64,000 bases of DNA from Nocardioides carbamazepini (GCF_024614185.1 NZ_JAHTLF010000025.1:124001-188000); one strand, 5' to 3'; counted from the first letter of the stretch, positions 32,899 through 41,657 are shown. Notes: a model not told the origin generated them from the sequence alone. Made by a program: numbers and translations.

Positions 32899-33270
32899 AT
32901 GCCCGACGCCCGCCGTACCTATGCCGGTCCGCCGCCGGAGAGCGAGCTGACCCCTTGCAGCTACGTGTCCGCCGCCGCGCTCATCGACGGAGACCCCCAG
33001 GAGCGCGAGTATCTCTACCTGACCACGCCCGACGGCAGCTGCACCGTCGGCGTCTGGGAGGCGCAGCCCTACGCCGAGCGCTTCGACGACTACGTCGGCA
33101 ACGAGTTCTGCACGGTGCTGCGGGGCCGGCTCACGCTGACCGCCGACGACGGGACGACGCAGACCTTCACCACCGGCGAGAGCTACGTGATGGAGAAGGG
33201 CTGGTCCGGCGTGTTCCGGGTCGAGGAGCCGTTCCTCAAGTCCTTCTGCCTCTCCGTCCCGCAGTCCTGA
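32899..33270 (+). CDS. Small cupin-domain protein (DUF861-like)
   Basis: 123 residues, a single cupin barrel: VGVWEAQPYAERFDDYVGNEFCTVLRGRLTLTADDG and FTTGESYVMEKGWSGVFRVEEPFLKSF. The WE/GNE...F/L.G pattern resembles the ureidoglycolate-hydrolase-like cupin_3 group, and metal-binding His residues are lacking, so it may bind rather than convert its ligand. It lies 29 bases after the amine dehydrogenase in the same operon. Confidence 0.78.
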   Translation: MPDARRTYAGPPPESELTPCSYVSAAALIDGDPQEREYLYLTTPDGSCTVGVWEAQPYAERFDDYVGNEFCTVLRGRLTLTADDGTTQTFTTGESYVMEKGWSGVFRVEEPFLKSFCLSVPQS

Positions 33271-33299
33271 CCCCGCCTGAGCCAGAAGGGCCGCATCCC

Positions 33300-34790
33300 A
33301 TGTCGAAGTCCGTCGAGGAGTGGCGCGCGATCGCCGCCCGGATCGAGCCCCGGGACCGGCTCTGGATCGGCGGCAGGTTCGTCGACGGTGCGACGGGGTC
33401 CCGGGCGCCGACGGTCGACCCGGCGACCGGGGCGGTGCTGGCGCGGGTCGCCCAGGCCGACGCGGCGGACGTCGACGACGCTGTCGCGGCGGCCCGACGT
33501 GCCTTCGAGGACGGTCGCTGGCGCAAGCAGGCGCCCGGCGATCGCAAGGCCGTGCTGCTCCGGCTCGCCGACCTCGTGCGCGGGCACGCGGACGAGCTCG
33601 CGCTCCTCGACACCCTCGACGGCGGGAAGCCGATCGCCGACACGTCCACGGTCGACGTGCCGGGCACCGCCGCGATCCTGCAGTGGTACGCCGAAGCCGT
33701 CGACAAGGTCTACGGCGAGGTGGCCCCCACCGCGCCCGGCCACCTGGCCCTGGTGACCACCGAGCCGCTCGGCGTGATAGGCGTCGTGGTGCCGTGGAAC
33801 TACCCGCTGGAGACGGCGATCTGGAAGCTCGCGCCGGCGCTCGTGACCGGCAACTCGGTGGTGCTCAAGCCGTCCGAGGAGACGCCGCTGTCCGTGCTCC
33901 GGCTCGCCGAGCTGGCGGCCGAGGCCGGGCTGCCCGACGGAGTGCTCAACGTCGTACCGGGAGCGGGGGAGGTCGCGGGACGCGCGCTGGGCCTGCACCC
34001 CGACGTGGACGCGATCGCGTTCACCGGGTCCACCGAGGTCGGCAAGCGCCTTCTGCAGTACAGCGGGGCGTCGAACATGAAGGCCGTCTGGCTCGAGTGC
34101 GGCGGCAAGAGCGCCAACCTCGTCCTGGCCGGGGTGTCCGACCTCGACGCGGTGGCGGACGGCGTCTGCGCCGGGATCTTCACCAACCAGGGCCAGGTGT
34201 GCTCGGCGAACTCCCGGCTGGTCGTCGACCGCACGGTCAGGGAGTCGCTGATGGAGAAGGTCCTCGAGCGCGCCGCCCGGATCATCCCCGGCGACCCGCT
34301 GGACCCCGCCACGACGATGGGACCGCTGGTCAGCGAGGCCCACGCCGACCGGGTACGCCGCTCCATCGGTCTCGCCGCCCGGGATGGCCGGGTCCTCCTC
34401 GGCGGGTCCACCCTCGCCAGTGCGCCCACGCGGGCGTTCGTCCCGCCCACGATCGTGGACCGGGTGGCTCCCTCGGCGACCTTGGCGCGGGAGGAGGTGT
34501 TCGGCCCGGTCCTCGCGGTGATCGAGGTGAGCGGTGAGGACGAGGCCGTCGCTGTCGCCAACGACTCGGTCTACGGCCTCGCGGCCTCGGTGTGGACCGA
34601 CGACGTGCGCCGGGCCCACCGCGTCGCCGCGGCGCTGCGTGCGGGGACCGTCTCGGTCAACACCGTCGACGCCCTCGACGTCACCACCCCGTTCGGCGGC
34701 TTCAAGCAGTCCGGCATCGGCCGGGACCTCTCCCTCCACGCCCTCAGGAACTACACCGCGGTCAAGACGACCTGGTTCGACAACACCTGA
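33300..34790 (+). CDS. NAD(P)-dependent aldehyde dehydrogenase (PuuC/BetB-like)
   Basis: 496 residues. Catalytic Cys301 in NQGQVCSANSR and general base Glu266 in LECGGKSAN, with NAD-binding FTGSTEVGKRL and substrate-site NY in VVPWNYPLE. It oxidises an aldehyde to the acid. Placed 29 bases after the cupin gene and downstream of the amine dehydrogenase, it should handle the aldehyde released by deamination, possibly an imidazole- or aryl-acetaldehyde or an aminoaldehyde. The ATG at 33300 has a weak AGAAGGG site. Confidence 0.93.
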   Translation: MSKSVEEWRAIAARIEPRDRLWIGGRFVDGATGSRAPTVDPATGAVLARVAQADAADVDDAVAAARRAFEDGRWRKQAPGDRKAVLLRLADLVRGHADELALLDTLDGGKPIADTSTVDVPGTAAILQWYAEAVDKVYGEVAPTAPGHLALVTTEPLGVIGVVVPWNYPLETAIWKLAPALVTGNSVVLKPSEETPLSVLRLAELAAEAGLPDGVLNVVPGAGEVAGRALGLHPDVDAIAFTGSTEVGKRLLQYSGASNMKAVWLECGGKSANLVLAGVSDLDAVADGVCAGIFTNQGQVCSANSRLVVDRTVRESLMEKVLERAARIIPGDPLDPATTMGPLVSEAHADRVRRSIGLAARDGRVLLGGSTLASAPTRAFVPPTIVDRVAPSATLAREEVFGPVLAVIEVSGEDEAVAVANDSVYGLAASVWTDDVRRAHRVAAALRAGTVSVNTVDALDVTTPFGGFKQSGIGRDLSLHALRNYTAVKTTWFDNT

Positions 34791-34845
34791 GCCCACGCGG
34801 GCCGCACCCGGCCGGCCCCAGCAACGAGAGCAAGGAGCACCTGAC

Positions 34846-35286
34846 GTGAACGAGCCCATCGTCGCGGGCGGCCACACCCGGATCCGCCCGTTCAACACGC
34901 GGGACACCTATCCCGAGCAGAGCCTCGACAACGACCTGTGCCAGGCGGTCGTCGCCGGCAACACGGTCTACGTGCGCGGGCAGATCGGACAGGACCTCGA
35001 CACCAGCGCCTCCGTCGGCGTCGGCGACGTCGAGGCGCAGGCCGACCGGGCGATGGCGAACATCGCGATGCTGCTGGAGGAGGCCGGCTCCGAGGTCGCC
35101 CATCTGGTGAAGCTCACCGTCTACATCGTCGACCCGCGCTACCGCGAGGCGGTCTACCGTGCCATCGGCCGGTGGACGACGGGCGTGCACCCGATCTCGA
35201 CCGGTCTGGTGGTGTCCGCGCTGGCACGACCGGAGTGGCTGGTCGAGGTCGATGCCATCGCCGTGATCCCGGAGGCGACCCGGTGA
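34846..35286 (+). CDS. RidA-family (YjgF/YER057c) enamine/imine deaminase
   Basis: 146 residues. RidA subfamily features: CQAVVAGNTVYVRGQIGQDLD, MLLEEAGSEVAHLVKLTVYIVDPRYREAVYRAIGRW and the C-terminal WLVEVDAIAVIP. The deaminase Arg of canonical RidA (usually in a V-R-V context near 105) is not evident; this subgroup instead often sits in catabolic operons. It may hydrolyse an imine released by the amine dehydrogenase or the aminotransferase-fold enzyme. GTG start after AAGGAG; overlaps the DUF1028 gene by 4 bases. Confidence 0.86.
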   Translation: MNEPIVAGGHTRIRPFNTRDTYPEQSLDNDLCQAVVAGNTVYVRGQIGQDLDTSASVGVGDVEAQADRAMANIAMLLEEAGSEVAHLVKLTVYIVDPRYREAVYRAIGRWTTGVHPISTGLVVSALARPEWLVEVDAIAVIPEATR

Positions 35287-35951
35287 CGTTCTCGGTCCTC
35301 GGCACCGACGGCCGCGGCGGCGTAGGCATCGCGGTCACCTCGTCGAGCCCGGCCGTGGCGGCCCGGTGCGTGCACCTGCGCCCAGGCGTCGGCGGCGCCG
35401 CGTCCCAGAACGTCACCGACCCGCGCCTGGGCGTCGCGCTGCTCGACGCACTCGAGTCGGGACAGGATCCGGCGGCCGCCCTGGCCGCGGTGACACGGGA
35501 CCGCGATCTGGTGGAGCACCGGCAGCTCGCCGTCCTGGCCCCGGACGGCACGGGCGCCGCCTTCTCGGGATCGGGATCGCTCGGGGTCCACCACCACGTG
35601 GTGGGCAGCGGCGTCGTGGCCGCGGGCAACCTGCTGGCCGACAGGTCGGTGGTCGACGCGGTCGTCGTTGGCTTCGAGGCCGCGTCCGGCGATCTCGAGG
35701 AACGGCTGCTCGGCGCCCTCGCCGCCGGACTCGCCGCTGGTGGTGAGGCCGGACCGATCCACTCGGCCGGGCTCGCCGTGGTGCGCGATGTGGCCTGGCG
35801 GGTCACCGACCTCCGGGTGGACTGGAGCGAGGATCCCCTCGGCGAGCTGCGCTCCCTGCTCGACATGTGGCTGCCGCAGCGCGACGACTACGTCACCCGC
35901 GCCCTGGACCCGACCGCCGCGCCGTCGTACGGCGTGGCCGGGGACGAGTGA
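35283..35951 (+). CDS. DUF1028 protein (Ntn-hydrolase-like fold)
   Basis: 222 residues, matching the family: VTFSVLGTDGRGGVGIAVTSSSPAVAARC at the start, GGAASQNVTDPRLGVALLDALESGQDPAAAL, LGVHHHVVGSGVVAAGNLL and a terminal RVDWSEDPLGELRSLL. The fold is known to resemble Ntn hydrolases, but no activity is established to my knowledge. DUF1028 genes commonly sit beside RidA and M20 amidase genes, as here, suggesting a shared amide-cleavage role. Coupled to RidA by a GTGA overlap and followed by M20 after 4 bases. Confidence 0.86.
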   Translation: MTFSVLGTDGRGGVGIAVTSSSPAVAARCVHLRPGVGGAASQNVTDPRLGVALLDALESGQDPAAALAAVTRDRDLVEHRQLAVLAPDGTGAAFSGSGSLGVHHHVVGSGVVAAGNLLADRSVVDAVVVGFEAASGDLEERLLGALAAGLAAGGEAGPIHSAGLAVVRDVAWRVTDLRVDWSEDPLGELRSLLDMWLPQRDDYVTRALDPTAAPSYGVAGDE

Positions 35952-35955
35952 TCCG

Positions 35956-37092
35956 GTGCGGGACCACGTCGCGGCCGCCGTGCGCGCCGATGCCGAGCTG
36001 CTGATCGATCTCTCCGAGCGACTCCACGCGCACCCGGAGACGGCCTGGGAGGAGCACCGGTCCGCGCGCTGGGTGGCCGCGATGCTCGACGACTCCGGCT
36101 TCACCGTGACGCCGGCGTACCTAGGGCTGGACACGGCCTTCCTCGCCACCTTCGGCAGCGGCCCCTTCCGGCTCGGTCTCTGCGCGGAGTACGACGCGCT
36201 CCCCGGCCTGGGTCACGCCTGCGGGCACAACCTGATCGCCGCCATCACGGTCGGCGCGGCACGTGCGCTCGCACCGCTGGCGGATGCCGCCGGTCTCACC
36301 ATCGAGGTCTACGGCACCCCTGCCGAGGAGGGCGGCGGCGGCAAGATCGAGCTGCTGGACCGGGGCGCGTTCGCCGGCCTGGATCTCGCGATGATGGCGC
36401 ACCCCGCACCGGTGGACGTCGCCGAGGCCGAGCCCTTCGCCGTCTCCCACTCGCATGTGTCCTACCGTGGCAAGGCGGCGCATGCCGCGGCCTACCCGGA
36501 GCAGGGGGTCAACGCTGCCGACGCCTTCACCATCGCCCAGGTCGCGATCGGCCTGCTCCGTCAGCAACTGCCGCCGAGCGCCCGGGTCCACGGCGTGATG
36601 ACCAACGGCGGCGAGGCGCCCAACGCCATCCCCGCGCACACAGAGGGCCGCTGGTACGTGCGTGCCGACTCGCTCGCCGCTCTCGCGGAGACCGAGGACA
36701 GGGTCCGCCGCTGCTTCGAGGCCGGTGCTCTCGCCACCGGCGCCCACCTCGAGGTCACGCCGGAGAGCAAGCCCTACGCCGAGTTCCGCACCTACGTCCC
36801 GGCCCTGGCGGCGTACCGTCGCAACGCCGAGACCCTCGGCCGCACCTTCGACCCGGGCACCCCCGCGCGCCGGATGAACCGTGCCTCGACCGACATGGGC
36901 AATGTGTCCCAGGTCGTGCCGGCCATCCATCCCTACATCGGCATCGGCTCGCTCCCCGCGCTCAACCACCAGCCCGAGTTCGCCGCCCGCTGCATCGGCG
37001 CCGACGCCGAGCGGGCCCTGCTGGACGCCGCCACCGCACTTGCCTGGACCGCGCTGGACGTGTCCGGACAAGCAGGTCAAGTCGTTGGCTGA
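35956..37092 (+). CDS. M20-family metallo-amidohydrolase (peptidase M20D-like)
   Basis: 378 residues. Metal-binding segments LCAEYDALPGLGHACGHNLIAA (Asp/His), GTPAEEGGGGKIELLDRG (Glu base and ligand), AMMAHPAP (His) and the late NHQPEF (His) are all visible; the dimerisation lid begins VSYRGKAAHAAAYPEQG. It hydrolyses an N-acyl amide or dipeptide bond and is close to the aminobenzoyl-glutamate hydrolase/M20D2 branch. Last gene of the amine operon; the start GTG is 4 bases after the DUF1028 stop. Confidence 0.88.
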   Translation: MRDHVAAAVRADAELLIDLSERLHAHPETAWEEHRSARWVAAMLDDSGFTVTPAYLGLDTAFLATFGSGPFRLGLCAEYDALPGLGHACGHNLIAAITVGAARALAPLADAAGLTIEVYGTPAEEGGGGKIELLDRGAFAGLDLAMMAHPAPVDVAEAEPFAVSHSHVSYRGKAAHAAAYPEQGVNAADAFTIAQVAIGLLRQQLPPSARVHGVMTNGGEAPNAIPAHTEGRWYVRADSLAALAETEDRVRRCFEAGALATGAHLEVTPESKPYAEFRTYVPALAAYRRNAETLGRTFDPGTPARRMNRASTDMGNVSQVVPAIHPYIGIGSLPALNHQPEFAARCIGADAERALLDAATALAWTALDVSGQAGQVVG

Positions 37093-37140
37093 GCCCGCTG
37101 AGGACCGGCGCACCCGCATCACCACGGTCCTTGGCCGTGG

Positions 37141-38091
37141 ATGCGACGACGCGGACGCAACATCGCAACCACCGGCGGGACCTCGGAGGCGGCAGGCCTC
37201 TACGCTGGGTCCGTGCCCGACATCCTCGCTGCCGGCGTGGTCGTGTTCCGTCCCGGACGCGAGGTGCTGCTCGTGCATCGCCCGAAGTACGGCGACTGGT
37301 CGTTCCCCAAGGGCAAGCTTGACCGCGGCGAGCACCCGACCGCGGCGGCGGTCCGTGAGGTCGCCGAGGAGACCGGTGTCCACGTCCGGCTGGGACCCCC
37401 GCTGGTGTCGCAGCGGTACCCGGTCGCCCGCCGGATGAAGACCGTCCACTACTGGACGGGCCGGGTCGTGGGCGACGACGACGTGTCGGCGTACCGGCCC
37501 AACGAGGAGATCGACGACGTCGCCTGGATGCCGGTCGACCAGGCACCGCAGCGGCTGACCTACGAGCGCGACCGGGAGACGCTCGCGGCGGCCCTGAAGG
37601 TGCGCCGCAGGACCCACGCCGTCGTCGTCCTCCGCCACGCCCGGGCCCGTTCGCGGAGCGCGTGGCGGGGCCCGGACGCCGGCCGCACGCTGCTCCGGGT
37701 CGGCGAGGTCGAGGCGGACCGCCTGGTGCCGCTCCTGGCGGCCTACGACGTCACCCGGGTCGTCACGTCGACGAGCACCCGGTGCGTGCAGACCGTGCGG
37801 CCCTACGCCGAGACCGCGGGCTTCCCGCTGGACCTGCGCCCGCGGCTGAGCGAGGAGAACGCCACGCCGAAGGCGGTCGCCAAGGTCGTCGACGACCTGC
37901 TCGCGACCGAGGCCGGCAGCGTCCTGTGCACCCACCGTCCGGTCCTGCCCCTCGTGTACGACGCCGCGGGGGTCGAGCTCGACCCCGAGTGCGGACTGGC
38001 ACTTGCCGAGGCGCTCGTGCTGCACGTGCGCAAGAGCCGCGTGGTCGCTGTCGAGCGCCACCGTCCCTGGCCGTTGAGTCGTCAGTTCTGA
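37141..38091 (+). CDS. mutT1: Nudix hydrolase fused to a histidine-phosphatase domain (MutT1-like)
   Basis: 316 residues. The Nudix domain carries GKLDRGEHPTAAAVREVAEETGV, fully matching the Nudix box; the second domain (from about residue 158) is a degenerate phosphoglycerate-mutase-like fold starting VVVLRHARARSRSAW. This is the architecture of mycobacterial MutT1, which cleanses 8-oxo-GTP/dGTP and diadenosine polyphosphates. A GTG at 37213 is an equally likely start. The last codons (LSRQF and stop) are supplied by the first unit of the 22-bp repeat that follows, so the C-terminus has been replaced or extended by that element. It precedes pstS, as I recall in Streptomyces. Confidence 0.85.
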   Translation: MRRRGRNIATTGGTSEAAGLYAGSVPDILAAGVVVFRPGREVLLVHRPKYGDWSFPKGKLDRGEHPTAAAVREVAEETGVHVRLGPPLVSQRYPVARRMKTVHYWTGRVVGDDDVSAYRPNEEIDDVAWMPVDQAPQRLTYERDRETLAAALKVRRRTHAVVVLRHARARSRSAWRGPDAGRTLLRVGEVEADRLVPLLAAYDVTRVVTSTSTRCVQTVRPYAETAGFPLDLRPRLSEENATPKAVAKVVDDLLATEAGSVLCTHRPVLPLVYDAAGVELDPECGLALAEALVLHVRKSRVVAVERHRPWPLSRQF

Positions 38092-38250
38092 CCCGTTGAG
38101 TCGTCACCTCTGACCTGCTGAGCGGTCACCTCTGACCCGTTGACTCGTCGCCGGTGAGCTCTGCTCAACAAGTGACGGCTCAGCGAGTCAGAACCGACGA
38201 CTCAGCGAGTCAGAACCGACGACTCAACGGGTCAGAACTGACGACTCAAC
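38073..38250. repeat. Giant inverted repeat built from 22-bp units (locus 1)
   Basis: Four 22-bp units (38073-38160) face about four opposite units (to 38250). The outer 33 bases of each side (38073-38105 and 38218-38250) are perfect reverse complements; inner units are diverged. The core of each right-hand unit is GACGACTCAACGGGTCAGAA. The left arm overlaps the mutT1-like stop codon, the right arm ends 28 bases before the PHO box. The same unit occurs at 62162-62347. A long stem would form in RNA and DNA. Confidence 0.85.
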
Positions 38251-38277
38251 ACCGTGCGCCCCGCCCCGACCGCCACT

Positions 38278-38299
38278 GTTCACCGTTCGTTCAGATCGG
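38278..38299 (+). promoter_or_regulatory. PHO box (PhoP-binding direct repeats) of pstS
   Basis: GTTCACCGTTC at 38278-38288 is followed immediately by GTTCAGATCGG at 38289-38299: two 11-bp direct repeats of the GTTCACC type known for Streptomyces PhoP. The pst operon should therefore be induced at low phosphate. The pstS start is 100 bases downstream. Confidence 0.75.
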
Positions 38300-38398
38300 T
38301 CGGGGAGTTGTGTTACCGACGCTGCCTAACTTCAAGCTCGTCCTACTACGTATCGAGGGGCGGGAACCGATGCCCCTCACCTCCGAGAGGCGAGTTCC

Positions 38399-39496
38399 TT
38401 GAAGCTCAAGTCCATCCGCCGCGCCGCTGTGCCCGGTATCGCTGCTCTGGCCCTGCTGATGAGCGCCTGCGGCGCGTCCAACGAGGACGGCGGCAGCGAC
38501 GACGGTGACACCGGCAGCGGTCTCAGCGGCAACCTGAAGGGTGGCGGCGCGACGTCGCAGGAGAAGGCCCAGGAGGCCTGGAAGACCGCGTTCCAGGGCC
38601 AGAACGACGGCCTCACCATCGACTACGCGCTGCTCGGCTCGACCGACGGCCGCAGCCAGTTCACCAGCGGCGCCCTGTCCTTCGCCGGATCCGACTCCTA
38701 CATCGCCGACGAGGAGCTCGAGGCGGCCAAGGAGCGCTGCGGCGGCAACGTCATCGAGGTCCCGGCGTACATCTCCTCGATCGCGGTCGCCTTCAACCTC
38801 CCGGGCGTCGACACCCTCAACCTCGACGCCGACACGATCGCGAAGATCTTCGACGGCAAGATCACCAACTGGAACGACCCGGCGATCGCGGACCAGAACC
38901 CCGACGCCACCCTGCCCGACCTCAAGATCGCGCCGGTCCACCGCGCCGACGACTCGGGCACCACCAAGAACTTCACCGACTATCTCGGCAAGGTCGCGCC
39001 GGAGGCGTGGGGCTACGAGGCCGAGGACGCGTTCCCGGTCTCGGGCGGCCTCTCCGCGGAGGGCACGTCGGGCGTCGTCAAGCAGATCGGCGACACCGAG
39101 GGGGCCATCGGCTACGCCGACGCCAGCCAGACCGGCGACCTGAACGTCGTCTCGGTCAAGGTCGGCGAGGAGTACGTCGCCCCGTCGCCGGAGGGCGCCG
39201 CCAAGACCGTCGCCGTCTCACCGGTGGTCGAGGGACGCGACGCGACCGACATCGCGGTCGACGTCGACCGCAACACCACGGAGGCCGGCGCCTACCCGGT
39301 CATCCTGCTGTCCTACCTCATCGCCTGCGAGACCTACGAGGACCAGGCCGAGGCGGACAACGTCAAGGGCTACCTGAGCTACATCGTCTCCGACGAGGGG
39401 CAGGCCGAGTCGGCCGACTTCGCCGGCTCCGCGAAGCTCGCGCCCGAGACCGCCGCCCAGGCGCAGGAGATCGTGGCGGGCATCGCCGCCCAGTGA
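38399..39496 (+). CDS. pstS: Phosphate-binding lipoprotein PstS
   Basis: 365 residues. Signal peptide with Cys24 in LLMSACGAS, then the PstS binding fold: LKGGGATSQEKAQEAW, LSFAGSDSYI, FNLPGVDTLNLDADTIAKIFDGKITNWNDPAI, and VHRADDSGTTKNFTDYL contacting phosphate. It captures phosphate outside the membrane and hands it to PstCA. The start is TTG at 38399, 8 bases after GAGAGG; no ATG or GTG in frame fits. First gene of the PHO-box operon. Confidence 0.96.
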   Translation: MKLKSIRRAAVPGIAALALLMSACGASNEDGGSDDGDTGSGLSGNLKGGGATSQEKAQEAWKTAFQGQNDGLTIDYALLGSTDGRSQFTSGALSFAGSDSYIADEELEAAKERCGGNVIEVPAYISSIAVAFNLPGVDTLNLDADTIAKIFDGKITNWNDPAIADQNPDATLPDLKIAPVHRADDSGTTKNFTDYLGKVAPEAWGYEAEDAFPVSGGLSAEGTSGVVKQIGDTEGAIGYADASQTGDLNVVSVKVGEEYVAPSPEGAAKTVAVSPVVEGRDATDIAVDVDRNTTEAGAYPVILLSYLIACETYEDQAEADNVKGYLSYIVSDEGQAESADFAGSAKLAPETAAQAQEIVAGIAAQ

Positions 39497-39503
39497 GCTC
39501 TGT

Positions 39504-39537
39504 GAGGGGTGAGGACGGGCAGCCCTCCTCACCCCTC
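39504..39537 (+). terminator. Intercistronic hairpin between pstS and pstC
   Basis: Perfect 12-bp arms GAGGGGTGAGGA / TCCTCACCCCTC enclose a 10-base loop with a further GGG/CCC pairing. There is no T-run, so it more likely attenuates or protects the pstS message than ends it, which would raise PstS over the membrane proteins. Confidence 0.6.
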
Positions 39538-39548
39538 GCACCCACCCC

Positions 39549-39594
39549 CGAGCAGCACCCGAGCAGCACTCGATCAGCACTCGATCAGCACCCG
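39549..39594 (+). repeat. 11-bp tandem repeats between pstS and pstC
   Basis: Four consecutive units, two of CCGAGCAGCAC then two of TCGATCAGCAC, followed by a partial CCGAGCA, directly after the hairpin. The period equals that of PHO-box units but the sequence does not match the GTTCACC consensus on either strand. Confidence 0.7.
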
Positions 39595-39610
39595 AGCATG
39601 AGGTGAACCA

Positions 39611-40579
39611 GTGACAGCACCCACCGCCGAGGCCGAGGAGGCCTCCGCGAACTGGGCCAGCGCCCGAGCCGGAGTCGGCGACCGGATCTTCGCCGGCAGC
39701 GCCCTCGCGGCCGGCCTGACCATCCTGGCCGCCCTGGCCGGCGTCTTCGTGTTCCTCGCGGTCAAGGGCGCATCCGGCTTCACCAAGCCGGCGGAGGTCT
39801 ACGGCCCGCACGCCGAGAGCTTCCTCGGGTACGTCGTCCCGCTGCTCGTCGGCACCTTCACCGCCTCGATCATCGCGCTGATCATCGCGGTACCACTCTC
39901 CTTCGGCATCGCGCTGGTCATCAGCCACTACGCGCCGCGGTGGATCGCCGCACCCGTCGCCTACGTGATCGACCTGCTCGCCGCCGTACCGTCGGTCGTC
40001 TACGGCCTGTGGGGCGCCTTCTTCCTCGCGAAGAAGCTCGTGCCGATGCACGAGTGGCTGCACGAGAACCTCGGCCCGATCCCGGTCGTCGGCAACCTGT
40101 TCGGCGAGCCGAACCCGGCCGGTCGCTCGGTGCTGACCGCCGGCATCGTGCTCGCGATCATGATCCTCCCGATCATCACCGCCATCACCCGCGAGGTGTT
40201 CTCGCGCACGCCGCGACTGCACGAGGAGGCCGCCCTGGCCCTCGGTGCCACGCGCTGGGAGATGGTGCGGATGACGGTCTTCCCGTACGCCCGCTCCGGC
40301 ATGGTCTCGGCGGTCATGCTCGGCCTGGGCCGCGCGCTCGGCGAGACCATGGCCGTCACGATGGTGCTCTCGGTCGGCTTCGACCTCTCCTGGAACATCA
40401 TCGCGACCTCGAGCCCGACCTCGATCGCGGCCAATATCGCGCTCAAGTACAAGGAGCGCAGCGCCGACCTCCTCAACGTCCTCGTCGCGACGGGTCTGGT
40501 GCTCTTCTTGATGACCTTCCTGGTCAACTTCCTCGCCCGCTGGATCGTGGGCCGCAGCGAGAGGCGGATGGCGAAGTGA
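39611..40579 (+). CDS. pstC: Phosphate ABC transporter permease PstC
   Basis: 322 residues, six membrane helices after a ~30-residue cytoplasmic tail. Family motif YVIDLLAAVPSVVYGLWG and the ATPase-coupling loop EEAALALGATRWEMVRMTVFPYARSGM are clear. Pairs with PstA to form the phosphate channel. The start is GTG at 39611 after GAGGTGA. Overlaps pstA by 4 bases. Confidence 0.95.
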   Translation: MTAPTAEAEEASANWASARAGVGDRIFAGSALAAGLTILAALAGVFVFLAVKGASGFTKPAEVYGPHAESFLGYVVPLLVGTFTASIIALIIAVPLSFGIALVISHYAPRWIAAPVAYVIDLLAAVPSVVYGLWGAFFLAKKLVPMHEWLHENLGPIPVVGNLFGEPNPAGRSVLTAGIVLAIMILPIITAITREVFSRTPRLHEEAALALGATRWEMVRMTVFPYARSGMVSAVMLGLGRALGETMAVTMVLSVGFDLSWNIIATSSPTSIAANIALKYKERSADLLNVLVATGLVLFLMTFLVNFLARWIVGRSERRMAK

Positions 40580-41631
40580 CCACCCTCGAAGAGGTGCAGA
40601 CCCGGGTCCACGTCCCGCTCGTCCAGCCGCGGCTGCCGCAGCAGGCGCCTCTCGTCGTCGGCGGGATCGCCGCCGCCTTCGGCGCGCTGCTGCTCGTGCT
40701 CGGCCTCGGCATCGTCGGCGCCGTCATCCTCGGTGCCGTCGCCTACCTGGTCGCGCTGCCGGTCTGGTCGCTGGTGATCGAAGGACGCCGCGGCGCCACC
40801 GACCGGCTGATGACCGGCCTGATCTGGACGTCCTTCGCGATCGCCGTGGTCCCGCTGGTGTCGCTGATCTGGCGGGTCATCGCCAAGGGCGCCGGCCGGA
40901 TCGACGGCACCTTCCTCAGCTACTCGTTCTTCAAGACGCAGATCGACCAGCCGGTCGGCGTCTACCACGCGATCATCGGCACGCTGCTGGTCACCCTCGG
41001 CGCCGCGGTCATCTCGGTGCCGGTGGGCGTGATGGCGGCGATCTACCTGATCGAGTACGGCAAGGGCAACAAGCTGGCCAAGGCGATCACCTTCCTGGTC
41101 GACGTCATGACCGGCATCCCCTCGATCGTCGCGGGCCTGTTCGCCTTCGCGCTGTTCACGCTGATCTTCGGCCCGGCCTATGTGTCCGGGGTCGGAGGAT
41201 CGGTCGCGCTCTCGCTGCTGATGATCCCCATCGTGGTGCGGGCCACCGAGGAGATGCTGATGCTCGTGCCCGACGACCTGCGCGAGGCGTCGTACGCGCT
41301 GGGCACGCCGAAGTGGAAGACGATCGTGCGGATCGTGCTCCCCACGGCGCTGGGCGGCATCCTCACCGGCATCACGCTCGCGACCTCCCGGGTGATCGGC
41401 GAGACGGCCCCGCTGCTGCTCATCGCCGGCGCCACGGACCGCACCAACATGAACGTGTTCGACGGCGCGATGACGACCCTGCCGGTCCTCATCTACGGAC
41501 AGAACCTGCGGGGCGACGCCCCCGCCGAGGCGATCGCCTGGGGGGCCGCCTTCATCCTCATCGTCATCGTGATGGTGCTCAACCTCGCAGCACGCATCGT
41601 CGGCAAGATCTTCGCGCCCCGGACCAAATGA
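40576..41631 (+). CDS. pstA: Phosphate ABC transporter permease PstA
   Basis: 351 residues. An extra N-terminal pair of helices (GGIAAAFGALLLVLGLGIVGAVILGAVAYLVALPVWSL) precedes the six-helix permease core, common in actinobacteria. Motifs: FLVDVMTGIPSIVAGLFAF and the coupling loop REASYALGTPKWKTIVRIVLPTALGG. GTG start overlapping pstC (GTGA); pstB follows after 26 bases. Confidence 0.95.
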   Translation: MTTLEEVQTRVHVPLVQPRLPQQAPLVVGGIAAAFGALLLVLGLGIVGAVILGAVAYLVALPVWSLVIEGRRGATDRLMTGLIWTSFAIAVVPLVSLIWRVIAKGAGRIDGTFLSYSFFKTQIDQPVGVYHAIIGTLLVTLGAAVISVPVGVMAAIYLIEYGKGNKLAKAITFLVDVMTGIPSIVAGLFAFALFTLIFGPAYVSGVGGSVALSLLMIPIVVRATEEMLMLVPDDLREASYALGTPKWKTIVRIVLPTALGGILTGITLATSRVIGETAPLLLIAGATDRTNMNVFDGAMTTLPVLIYGQNLRGDAPAEAIAWGAAFILIVIVMVLNLAARIVGKIFAPRTK

Positions 41632-41657
41632 CCAGCAGGGTTCAGAAAGAAGCAGTC

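Noticed and set aside
39549..39594. Additional PHO boxes before pstC
   Set aside because: The 11-bp period matches, but neither strand contains the GTTCACC core.
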